Assembly (NCBI GenBank): GCA_930367205.1
Contig: OV884012.1
Coordinates: forward strand, 153,341,405-153,405,404
From: Acanthosoma haemorrhoidale
Taxonomy: Eukaryota; Arthropoda; Insecta; Hemiptera; Acanthosomatidae
DNA: 64,000 nt
Direction: 5' to 3'
Shown: piece after piece, positions 1 to 8,848 of the stretch
Position numbering within the stretch: the stretch's first letter is position 1
How the letters are laid out: every line of letters starts with the position of its first letter
Program-made: the position numbers and the translations under genes
The notes under the pieces: model-generated
Databases searched by the model: none
Told to the model about the DNA's origin: nothing
Seen by the model: only the letters and a program-made list of their open reading frames with translations

Positions 1-65
1 CGTGCGAGTGCTGAGAGCAAAGCACGTCCTCGTGTATTTGTGGGCTTGAGACGCAATGTTGGTGC
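1..65 (-). mobile_element. Jockey-like LINE fragment, endonuclease part, antisense
   Basis: These bases are the reverse complement of about 17809-17873, which is part of the endonuclease-coding segment of the LINE in the palindrome spacer; I see about one mismatch. Homology stops at base 65, where Polinton coding sequence begins. The ATG that opens the following ATPase reading frame lies inside this LINE remnant, so it is not the native start. The fragment continues beyond the left edge of the window. Confidence 0.75.
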
Positions 66-493
66 ATTATTATTCGAGGCAATTATTCGAATTTGAAGAT
101 GCAAAAGAATTGCCTCAAGAAGTTGAATCCAATTCGGTCTGTATATTCGATGATGCGACTATGGAAGATCAGGATATAATTAAACGATATTTTAGTTATG
201 GCCGTCACATGAACCTTGATTGCTTTTATTTACCACAAAGTTATGTTTGTATCCCGAGACACCTTATCAGATGTAACTTTAATTTTTTAATAGTATTTCC
301 TCAAGATGAGTTAAATTTGAAACATATTTACGAAGAACATGTAAGCACTCCAGATTTAAGTTTTTCACTTTTTAAAGACGTATGTTCGTTATGTTGGAAA
401 GATTCTTTTAGCTATCTCGTCATTGACAAAAGTAGAGACCTGAACAATGGACGTTTTAGAAAAGGAATCGATACATTCATTGTAGATATATAA
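66..493 (+). pseudogene. Polinton/Maverick packaging ATPase, 5'-truncated
   Basis: C-terminal part of a genome-packaging ATPase of the A32/FtsK type carried by Polinton elements. The Walker B-like strand reads VCIFDDATM (about residues 28-36 of the open frame from base 56), followed by the family pattern around YFSYGRHMN, FYLPQSY and NFLIVFPQDE. The Walker A loop is missing because the 5' end is replaced by a LINE fragment at base 65. The frame is otherwise open to the stop at 491-493. It lies directly upstream of the DUF8207-like and integrase genes on the same strand, the kind of neighbourhood seen in Polintons. In a complete element this enzyme would drive DNA into a capsid; here it cannot work without the nucleotide-binding loop. 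Family assignment is from remembered motif patterns. Confidence 0.72.
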
Positions 494-524
494 AGAGTAT
501 TCATGGGGGGGTGTAACGGCAGTC

Positions 525-1656
525 ATGGACCCAAGAGTCACTCGAGAGATTATAAAAACTAGCGAGATTTTGAAAAACAAATATCAGTCTTTGAAGCGTA
601 GTCTCCAGGATATTGAAAAAGGTCGACAAGAATTCTTTACACCCTTGCTTCAACCTAGAAGACATTAAACAATCAGTACAATTGTACCAGGCCAAACCGG
701 AACTTGCAACGACGGTCAAAAAAGTAAAAAGAAGAGAGAGTGATGTTTGGGATGAATCCCCTGATAAAAGTGAGATAGAGTCTGCTAATATTTACAATAT
801 ATCAACATTAGCGCCAAAAACATCTTATTACAAAAGAGCTACAAACATTTCACCCGATGATACAAAAACTAGTACAATGCAAACACCTTTATCTCACTCA
901 ACGATTCCCGTTCATGAAATTAAGCCTTCAGAAGAGGAGGGCGAGTATGTGACAGACGATCCAATCTCAGAACAAGTCAAAGAATATGCTAAAACACCAA
1001 AGGGAGAAGCCGAAGTTATGGAGCACCTCACCGCATTTGGAAACCTGCAAAGGGAATACTTGGATAAAATGTTGAAAGGTGATAAGACACATGACTCTCG
1101 TTACGGCATTAGAGTCATGCCTTCTGGGGGATCAGCCATTCACGACTCGACCGATGTTCAGCTTTTCGAGAACAGTGATGATATGTCTTTAAACGGTGTG
1201 GTTTATGAAGGAACACCGGGACTGCTGCAGCTACTCTACTTGAAAAATCCCGAAGGTTATACCGAGTCCGACTTGGATAATTATAAGAATATTTTACTCT
1301 CGACCAATGGTCACAAGAGAGGCTATAGCGAGGAACAGGGTGTATTCGTAAATAGATCTGATAAATATAGAAATATAATATCGAAATTATTCCCAACACA
1401 ATCTTTGAAACAACGCCCCCCTTCCTCCGCTTCACCAGCTTCGAGCAGGCTAACTTCACTCCGTTCTTACACTTACAAACGGGGCACTGGTCTTATGAGA
1501 GCCAATAAACCCTTGTACGAGTATTGGAACGACCCTAACGAACTTGTCGATCGACTAAGGCTGTTAATGTCTTCAACTTGTGCCGGACATGAAGGACACC
1601 AAAACGAAATAGAATCAATAATTGAAGAGCTGCGAGAAGAAAATATCATATATTAA
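525..1656 (+). pseudogene. DUF8207-like Polinton-associated protein, frameshifted
   Basis: The natural start is probably the ATG at 525, opening a charged helical N-terminus (KTSEILKNKYQSLKR) that runs to a stop near 663. The rest of the protein continues in another frame to the stop at 1654-1656, so one frameshift lies at about 640-660. The middle is low-complexity and polar. The C-terminal half carries the patterns I associate with the DUF8207 family: LLYLKNPEGYTESDLDNYK, YRNIISKLF, then YEYWNDPNELVDRLRLL and a GHxGHxNEI segment near the end. The role of this family is unknown to me; it recurs in hemipteran and cnidarian mobile elements. Its end overlaps the track of the integrase region, but the integrase ATG at 1691 lies just beyond its stop. 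Confidence 0.6.
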
Positions 1657-1690
1657 CGTTCACATTTTTATATTCAGATTCAGTACAAAC

Positions 1691-3060
1691 ATGGCGATAA
1701 ACAAGTTCGGATCCCACATAGCGATAAAGCATTCAAAGTACAAAAAACGTTACTTTCCCTTTAGCTTATTAAAGTCTGAAAAGGATATCGATGCACAACA
1801 TTTACGAATCATTAATATTGCAAATCCAGTCTCTGCTCGCGACGCTGTCAATAAAGTGTATTGTGATAATTTAGCATTTTACTATACCGATTTAAAAAAT
1901 TGGCCTGGTAATTATATAGATGGAAAAGGAAAAAGACTGGTAAACTTTGCACAACCTAAAGATGGATCTGATGTTGTGACCAGAAAATATTTAAACACCG
2001 TTGCTTTAACTTTGGTTGCGAATGAGTATGACTGTGCAGGCAAGAAAATAGCAAACGTTGGGGAGCCTGCAGAGGAAGCTGATGTGGTCACGCTCGGTTA
2101 TCTTAATAAATTACTTAAAAAGAAGTTAAAGATGAATTCATCATTGATAAAAAGAACTGTTGTTGACGAATTACACAAGCCGGTTCGGAAGATATATCCC
2201 CGGCGAAAGACAGTTGTAGCGAAAGGAATAAATGATTTGTGGCAAATAGATCTTGTAGAAATGATACCTTATTCTCAACAAAATAAAGGTCATAAATATT
2301 TATTAACAGTCATAGACTGCTTTTCGAAATACGCTTGGGCTGTGGCACTAAAACAGAAAACAGCGGACAACGTGGTCAAAGCGACGGAGAGTGTGTTTCT
2401 ATCAAGTAAACAATCTCCAAAAAATATTCAAAGCGATCAGGGAAAGGAATTTTACAATTAAAAGTTTAATTCTCTGATAAAAAAATACTCTATTAATCAT
2501 TATTCTACTTTTTCCTCAATGAAGGCTTCCATTGTGGAGAGATTTAATAGAACATTGAAAGCGAAAATGTGGAAAGCACTCAGCTTACTAGGAAATTACA
2601 AATTTTTAGATATTTTACCTCAGATCCTGCTAGATTACAATACCCCATTTCATTCAACTATAGGTATGAGACTAATCGATGCCCACAATAAAAAATCGGA
2701 AAAGTACTTGTTGTATTCGTCCATAACCAAATCAAACGTACAAAAGCAGAAGTTTGAAGAGGGTGATTTTGTCAGGATATCAAAACAAAAGACAATATTT
2801 TCAAAAGCTATACACCAAATTGGTCGAGTGAAATATTTAAAGTAGTCATGGTTCAGAAGACGTACCCATACACATATCAACTTAAAGATCTAAATGGGCA
2901 ACCTATCAGTGGTTCCTTTTACGCTCAGGAGCTTCAAAAAGTAAAACATCCAAACGTATACCTTGTAGAAAAGGTTTTGAAAAGAAAAGGAAATAGATTG
3001 TATGTAAAGTGGTTAGGATGAGAGGAACGCAGCTGGATTGACAGGAAGGATATTGCATAG
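1691..3060 (+). pseudogene. Polinton integrase (DDE) with C-terminal chromodomain, disrupted
   Basis: Retroviral-type integrase of a Polinton. From the ATG at 1691, residues 1-145 form an unusual N-terminal extension with three related repeats, listed separately. The catalytic core follows: D187 in LWQIDLV, D249 in NIQSDQGKEF and the glutamate in SIVERFNRT, 33 positions after D249. A C-terminal chromodomain (VEKVLKRKGNRLYVKWLG) covers about 2950-3060. Three lesions break it: an in-frame TAA at 2459-2461 inside the core, a frameshift at about 2808, and a TGA at 3019-3021 inside the chromodomain. The enzyme would have joined element ends to target DNA, and the chromodomain would have directed it to chromatin. 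It closes the Polinton gene block, but I could not identify terminal inverted repeats. Confidence 0.85.
1802..2113 (+). repeat. Three tail-fibre-like protein repeats in the integrase N-terminus
   Basis: Residues about 38-64, 79-105 and 115-141 of the integrase frame follow one pattern: a hydrophobic I/L/V-x-N segment, then P, an acidic D-A/V-V core and a Y at the end. The cores are IINIANPVSARDAVNKVY, LVNFAQPKDGSDVVTRKY and IANVGEPAEEADVVTLGY. This pattern resembles repeats in phage tail-fibre and collar proteins. It replaces the zinc-binding N-terminal domain usual in retroviral integrases. Confidence 0.55.
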
Positions 3061-3245
3061 TCTTGTAAAAAAAAAAAAAAAAGATGTTATAATAAACATT
3101 TATTTGTAACTATATTAATCAATAAAATTGTACATTCTTCAAATTAAAACTTCTTTATTGTTATTATATATATATTTTTAAATAAAACGGTTGTTTAGTA
3201 ACCTACTGTATTATATATTTTAACATATTAAATTAATTGTAATAA
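3061..3245. other. AT-rich spacer after the Polinton block
   Basis: Homopolymer A run and AT-rich sequence directly after the chromodomain stop. I see no coding signal and no recognisable Polinton terminal repeat here. Confidence 0.4.
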
Positions 3246-3379
3246 GGGTCAATCACCCCTGCAACGAATTTGGGCACAGGGCCAAACCAATGAATGAAAC
3301 GACCTAGCTAGCGAAAATAAAACTTGACCTAGGTCAAGAATTGCTGATGTGCCGTTGTAGTTCAATCACCCAAAGTCAT
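3246..3379 (+). repeat. Direct repeat, copy 1 (partner 5070-5202)
   Basis: About 133 bp are repeated almost perfectly at 5070-5202, including one copy of the 16-bp palindrome and a TGCCGTTGTAGTTCAATCAC tail. The two copies bracket the small spliced gene and the tandem repeats between them, so they may be the ends or subterminal repeats of a non-autonomous element. I could not establish target-site duplications. Confidence 0.75.
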
Positions 3380-3698
3380 TTATTTACATTGAATAATGGC
3401 CGTAAGGAAGTGTATTCACTTGATCGTCCAATGTATGGCGTTTATCGTCATACGGGCATAGCGACTTTTTTATTTATTAAAACCGTCGAATGCCTGAGGG
3501 GAACTGAAACGTTTTTTTTCGCATGTGATTTTATGACGTTCATAATTAAATTTGGATTTGAATTCACGAATACAGAGTGTACATGCATAAAACTGCCATT
3601 TTCATCTATGTGCACTCGATTTTAATAATAATAGTCCACATTTTGAGCATAATAAAACATTTATACCTTTTCCCTCTGCCATTATTCAATTATACAAA

Positions 3699-4176
3699 TT
3701 ACATAAACTTAATTTGGCACGATTTTTTCTCCTTCCCCTCGTATGACATCTTTAATGATCCTAAAATAAAGCTTATGTTAGTTGTCTATTACAAACAATT
3801 TTAATTAATGCTATTATTTTAAAAAATAAATAAATATGAAAACTCACCATCATATTGTTCTATGTCTCTGTCTGAAAAGTATTCGCGATACCTTTTTGGT
3901 AAAAAGGTTCGAAATCTTTCACCGCTTTCTCCTTCTAAGATAGCTTGTAATGCTTCTCCGTATTCCGTCGACTTTAGCGACAACTCCAATATTCTGTATG
4001 TTGTTCCCTCCTTCAACTCCCCAATTGTTTTATATACTGTCAGACTGTTTAATTTATTGATTAAAGACATCTGCAATATTTAACAAATTACAATATTTTG
4101 TTATCATTATGATAGGATTAGTTCAAATAGTATAAAGACTTACGTTTAGGAAAAGTTGCTCGACACTCCAGATACT
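3699..4176 (-). CDS. Small three-exon gene, 94-residue OB-like protein of unknown role
   Basis: The minus strand carries a coherent spliced gene. Exon 1 is non-coding and ends at 4144, before a GTAAGT donor (4143-4138); a TCAGT initiator sits at 4178-4174. Exon 2 begins at 4070 with the ATG directly after a TTGCAG acceptor and runs to 3848, before a GTGAGT donor (3847-3842). Exon 3 starts at 3760 after TTTATTTTAG and keeps the frame to the TAA at 3701-3699. The coding total is 94 residues. The product is lysine- and glutamate-rich, with the segments YKTIGELKEGTTYRILEL, YGEALQAILEG and FRTFLPKRYREYF, then a strand-like tail SYEGKEKKSCQIKF. It resembles small beta-rich, possibly OB-fold proteins that recur in insect repetitive DNA. 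Function unknown. Intact splice sites argue it is or recently was expressed. Confidence 0.6.
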
Positions 4177-4213
4177 GAATGATTGAACATTGCGAAAGTC
4201 GATGAGGAGAGAT

Positions 4214-4600
4214 ACATTTTAAGCTGAGCGCACTTTAACATCACAGACAGCCATCCTTGCGAAAACCGTGAGAACCGCGTAGGACGCGCATTAGATTCAG
4301 AGCTATTGCTATAATTTTCTTTTAATGACTAATCAATTCACCAATAGCTATCTATCCGTGAGAAAAACTTACTTTTCTTATTTTTGTCTGGCCGTCTCGC
4401 ACCTGCAGTAATTTAAAATACTACCTGGGACATTTTAAGCTGAGCGCACATTAACATCACAGATAACGCTATTATTTTCTTTTAATAACCAATAAATCAA
4501 GAACAGTTATATATCCGTGAGAAAAACTTACTTTTCTTATTTTTGTCTGGCCGTCTTGCACCTGCAGTAATTTAAAATACCACCTGGGGCATGCGAGACG
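4214..4600. repeat. Tandem duplication of a ~217-bp promoter-proximal unit
   Basis: The segment starting with CATTTTAAGCTGAGCGCAC at 4214 recurs at 4431. Both copies contain a TCCGTGAGAAAAACTTAC stretch and a CACCTGCAGTAATTTAAAAT stretch. The second copy is about 50 bp shorter inside. The block lies immediately upstream of the small minus-strand gene, so it is where its promoter region would be. Confidence 0.75.
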
Positions 4601-5202
4601 TGACGTAACTCACGTAAAGTCGAAAATAAAAAACTTGATCTAGGTCAAGAACACATAAACAAACGAGAATGAAACGACTGCACAGCTGATTAACAGGTTA
4701 ACTATCGATGATAGCGCACCAAGGACCCCCAATGAATGAAACGACCTAGTTAGCGAAAATATAACTTGACCTAGGTCAAGAACACATAAACAAGCGATAA
4801 TGACGTGGCCGCTGAAGGAAACAAATATAGGCCAGTCGAGCAGAAGTCAGCCCAATGAATGAAACGAGCTAGTTAGAGAAAATAAAACTTGACCTGGGTT
4901 AAGAACACATAAACAAACAAGCCGTCATATAGGCCAGTCGAGCAGAAGTCAGCCAAGGTCAGACCACTGCAATGAATGAACGTAAGACCAGTCAACGTCA
5001 TCCAAGGGAAAATAAAACTTGACCTAGGTCAAGAACACATAAACAAACAAGCCGTCAAACGTCATCCAAGGTCAATCACCCCTGCAACGAATTTGGGCAC
5101 AGGGCCAAACCAATGAATGAAACGACCTAGCTAGCGAAAATAAAACTTGACCTAGGTCAAGAATTGCTGATGTGCCGTTGTAGTTCAATCACCCAAAGTC
5201 AA
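4601..5202. repeat. Array of 16-bp palindromes (CTTGACCTAGGTCAAG) in diverged repeats
   Basis: The perfect palindrome CTTGACCTAGGTCAAG occurs at 4765-4780, 5018-5033 and 5146-5161, with variants at 4634-4649 and 4888-4903; a further perfect copy lies outside this block at 3323-3338. Most copies are preceded by GAAAATAAAA and followed by AACACATAAACAA. Each palindrome holds two AGGTCA half-sites back to back (everted, no spacer), the core recognised by several nuclear receptors. AAGGTCA half-sites also appear nearby (for example near 5270). Whether anything binds here is unknown. Confidence 0.8.
5070..5202 (+). repeat. Direct repeat, copy 2 (partner 3246-3379)
   Basis: Near-identical partner of 3246-3379. 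It is followed by a CT-rich tract with AGGTCA half-sites (5260-5340). Confidence 0.75.
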
Positions 5203-5666
5203 TCACCCCTGCGGTGTTGCCGAATGGTGCGCCAGGTTGCCGAATCTTGCGGTTCACCTACTCAAGTCGGTCAAGGTCACCCTACCCCTCGCCACCCCTC
5301 ACCCTCACTAAACGACCTTGACCTACTTTCTCTTCTTCTCATTTCCTCAACCCGTTAAATATAACTACTAAACATCGGCTTCGTGTTCGCAGGGGAACAG
5401 TCCGGTATGGAGTTATCTTCATCACTGCCTAAAAAACAGGCTCAGGCCCAAAGCCTTGTCCTCTAATACGCAAAGACGTGTTTGAGCTGTATGATCCTTC
5501 GAACTATTTCCTCTGTCTGTTGATGTATATTTACATACTAATTGTATCCATCCGAAACAATCAAAAAAGGAAATAAAATAAATTTATAATTTAAAAATAA
5601 TTACGATCATAAAAAAAAATCCTCTCAAACAAAACAAATTAAGTTTAATAAAACCTTATTTACTGC
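5203..5666. other. Non-coding stretch with CT-rich tract
   Basis: CCTC-rich sequence (5275-5350), then AT-rich DNA. A short open frame starts at 5407 after a CAG, but it runs for only about 20 codons. No gene is supported. Confidence 0.35.
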
Positions 5667-6076
5667 CTAAGGGCCCGAACAACTACCAACTCTATGCCAC
5701 TAATTCCATACATGGACATTCCAACGTATCGAGAAGTCAACAGGAACCTCGACCTAGCCATGCAGTGGATCTTTAAATGGAACTTCATAATGGTGGAAGT
5801 TCAGCAACCAATCCTAGGAGCCAACTTCCTGGCCACTACGATACAAGACCTCAGACGTTTCCTCGGGATGGTCAACTTTTATCGCCGATGCTTATTTAAC
5901 GCAACTGAACACCAGAGGGTACTTAACGCCTACCTACAAGGGGCCAAGAAAAATGAATAAACCATCATCAACTGGAGCGAAGAAACTACTAGCGCTTTCG
6001 AGGAAACCCGCAGGATTCTGGCAAACGCTGCGCATCTCGCTCATCCATCATCAGACAGGTCTCTTAGCGCAGTCTA
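5667..6076 (+). mobile_element. Ty3/Gypsy pol fragment: protease joined to RT C-terminus
   Basis: One frame runs from about 5667 to the stop at 6074-6076, interrupted by a single TAA at 5958-5960. It first encodes the C-terminal end of a retropepsin region (FKWNFIMVEVQQPILGANFL). It then passes without a gap to the region after the reverse-transcriptase active site (IQDLRRFLGMVNFYRR) and on to the RT/RNase H linker (TIINWSEETTSAFEETRRIL, LAHP). Everything between the protease and the RT thumb, including the YxDD box, is deleted. This is a dead remnant. Part of the deleted RT appears inverted immediately downstream. Confidence 0.8.
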
Positions 6077-6252
6077 AAGGGGGTGAAAATAGCTGTTTTA
6101 GGAATGTCCTGGGGGTTTACCGGAATGTGATGGTACGCTCTTTTGATATCAAGTGTTGAAGATATAGTAGTGCCAAACAACTGGTTGTTAAAGTCTAAAA
6201 TGTTGGGCACACCATAATGGTCTGGGATGGTTTTGTTGTTCAGTTGTCGGTA
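6072..6252 (-). mobile_element. Ty3/Gypsy RT N-terminal fragment, inverted
   Basis: Read on the minus strand from 6252 down to about 6072 this is open and encodes the fingers/palm start of a Gypsy-type reverse transcriptase: YRQLNNKTIPDHYGVP, LDIKRAYHHIPV (catalytic motif A with its aspartate) and IPKTAIFTPF. It is head-on to the plus-strand Gypsy fragment. Its outer edge (6252) coincides exactly with the point where ankyrin unit A begins, so it marks that rearrangement breakpoint. Confidence 0.8.
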
Positions 6253-7829
6253 GATTAATTATTCAATTGATATTTATATAGGGTGCCGTTAAATATGAAC
6301 CCATTAAGATGGTGGATCTGAGTGTTCTCATTCAACTGCGATAGTAAAAAGTAGACTGTATATTTGATATTTGTAGTTAGGGCCTTTGTAGGATAAGCTA
6401 AATCAATTAAATATATCTTCACTGAAAGAAGCTAGGATAAAGGTCGGAAAGGATATACAATAAGGTTAATGGATTTAGAGAAGTGAAACAGGCGATAGTA
6501 TTACAACTATAATAATCTACGTTAGTACTAGCTTCAGAAATAGAATTTTCTCAACAGGTGTCATCTAAAATGATTTTTAAAATGTAAAAATCTTTATACT
6601 GCTTGTGATTATGAATATTGTGAAGGAAAAATTGTCCTTTAAATAGCGTTAGTGTGATTTGGGAAATGAAGAATTGGTTGAATATTATTGCATTAGTTCT
6701 TGGATGTTAATTCCTTTTATTTTCTTTGATATCTATCATCTTTTTAAGTTAGTGATCAGTTATTACGAGAAATTCGTTATATTTTAATAAAATATAGAAG
6801 TCGGGGTTAAAAATGTTAACAAATGTATGCCATCTAAATGAAGGTGTATATTATATGTAGGCATTTTTGAGGGCTATTATTGCAAAAAATCATTTAAACT
6901 GGCCTTACTTCTATACTAACGACATGTCAACAGCAACACTTAGTCAACATCAAAATGTTTAAATTAGGCTTGACCGTAAATTGGTATAATTTATTTTGAT
7001 TTGTGATTTTCTTTTCATTTCATTTTCGTTTGTTGATTTTTTTGAGAAATGTATTACACTCAATTATTTTAGTCAGCCTGCAATGTAAACCAACTATGTG
7101 TGTATATGTCCTATTTATAATTCAAATTCAGAAGTTGTTATATAAATCCGCTTTGCTATTTATATTCTGTAACCTCTTAACTTCGAAATATAATTCACAC
7201 GTCCAAATCACAGAAATGGGTGAGCAATACCTTAAAACACGCTCTCCTCGTGCCTTTTTTCAGCAGGCATTTGTGAATTGCTTAGACTAAGCTCATGCTA
7301 TACTGTAGCATTTTAAAAATTGTCAAGCAATTCCAAAACTCAAAGCGAGTATTCATAAGGAAATTGGTTGTTTGCTTTTGTCATAACATGGTATACATGT
7401 TAGTTCCAGTGTGGTATATTTGATATTTGTAGTTAGGGCATTGGACGGATAAGCTAAACCAGTTAAACATATCTTCACTGAAAGAAACTAGGATAACGGT
7501 CGGAAAGGACATCCAGTAAGGTTATGGAGACCAGTCTTCATTATTGGGAGAAGGTTGTGTTAATACTTGTATTTGTGATTATACATGGCTGCTCATTGTG
7601 GCCGGAGCCATCAACGAAATATTCATCATCAGAGCTAAATATATTATTATAAATTCACTGCCAATGTTTCATTTTGTTGTATTGTCCACAGGAACAATAG
7701 CGTAAATGTCCAATGTGGGTGAAATTAATTTAAATCACTTTATGATTCATAGATATCAATACCATTCTTACTAACAGCTATGAAGTGTTTAGGAGTTATG
7801 AAATTACGTATTCTTGTTTCTGTTTGCAG
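6253..7829 (+). other. Truncated intron 1 of ankyrin copy A
   Basis: Collinear with intron 1 of copies B and C, starting about 14 nt inside the intron. The GTAAGT donor, the first exon and the promoter are missing and replaced by the Gypsy fragment. The acceptor CAG at 7827-7829 is intact. The interval holds two copies of a ~115-bp direct repeat (6358-6472 and 7414-7527) built around GGATAAGCTAAA and TCTTCACTGAAAGAA. The corresponding repeats occur in both other copies of the intron. No coding sequence is supported, although a 95-codon chance frame exists. Confidence 0.7.
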
Positions 7830-8825
7830 GCGATAATGGAAATATTCAGTTTGAAAGCCATCGACACCATTTTCAACCGGTGGGGAAAATGCGCACCAGT
7901 GACATCGATCCAGGAGATGTCAGAGAAAGACAAAGAACTTGTAGAGGAAGTCATCGCAGCGCTGGACACCAGTGAACGGAGAGCTATCATTATACTTAAA
8001 AGGTTGAGGCCTAACCCGAACCTTATCAGCCAAAGAGTTCTGACATTGCTGCAAGAAGCTGTCAGCAGGGGAAATTAGAACGCTGTGAAAAACCTGCTAA
8101 AGAGGAAACCGGACGTGAACGTCAAGAACGGCTCAGGACAGACCACCCTGTTCATCGCCGCCAGGAGTAACAATGGCGATATCATCAGGGAGCTAGCAGC
8201 TGCCAGGGGAGATCCCAACATCCAATGCAACAGGAGCACACCACTGCATCTTGCTGCATCTTTAGGCCACCAGGAGGCGGTACAAGCTCTCCTCCAGATA
8301 GGTGCCACCGCCACCATACTTGACGGCAATGGAAACAATCCTCTTCACGTGGCCACTACTAGAGGAGCGATGGAGGCATTGGTTGAAAAATGTCCTGAGC
8401 TGCTACACAGCAGAACGGGAAACGGCAACACCGCCCTCCATTACGCCGCTAAGAGAGGAAGCGCCGAAGACGTGGAGTCGCTGATCGACTTGGGTGCAAA
8501 CGTGAACCTGTGTAATTATGATGGCCAAACTCCGCTAGCCTATGCTGCCTGGGCCAGATCTGTGAAGAGTGCGAAGGTTCTCCTTCGCCAAAGGGCGCAA
8601 GTGAACGGAAGGAAACGTAAGGGGTACACTCCGCTCCATGTCGCGGCTCTCATGGGCCATGTGGAAATGGTAGTGCTGCTGATGAGTTGGGGTGCCGATT
8701 CTTCGGTGACAGCTAGACACTTGGAGGATGGCCAATGGGTACGAAGCACACCCGCGGCTTTAGCAGCAGAGCAGGGCTACATCTGGGTACTCAAGGTACT
8801 CAAGCTACCACTTATAAGCAACTAA
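7830..8825 (+). pseudogene. Ankyrin-repeat protein, copy A (nonsense, promoterless)
   Basis: Exon 2 of the ankyrin gene, beginning at the CAG acceptor (7827-7829). It has a TAG at 8076-8078 in place of a leucine codon (residue 84 of the intact protein), and the stop is at 8823-8825. At protein level it is identical to copy B and shares its marker residues (SEKDKE, QRVL, AARGDP), against SDKDKG, QRGL and AAGGDP in copy C. About seven to eight ankyrin repeats follow the nonsense codon. Exon 1, with the start codon and promoter, is absent. An internal ATG at 8085 could open a 246-residue frame that keeps most repeats, so a shortened product cannot be excluded. AATAAA lies at 8866-8871. Confidence 0.85.
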
Positions 8826-8848
8826 CAAATAGCTTCTATTTGTGATTT

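Noticed and set aside
3341..3625. 94-codon frame after the first direct repeat
   Set aside because: It starts inside the repeat and crosses into AT-rich DNA opposite the small gene's 3' region. The repeat's second copy (5164) diverges into another chance frame.
7003..7290. 95-codon frame, also at 42279-42566 on minus
   Set aside because: It lies inside ankyrin intron 1, is very rich in I/L/F from AT-rich DNA, and is not kept open in unit C.
8075..8338. Antisense frames across the ankyrin exon (also 40820-41494 and 55154-56107)
   Set aside because: They are shadows of the ankyrin coding strand; GC-rich codon structure produces open antisense frames.
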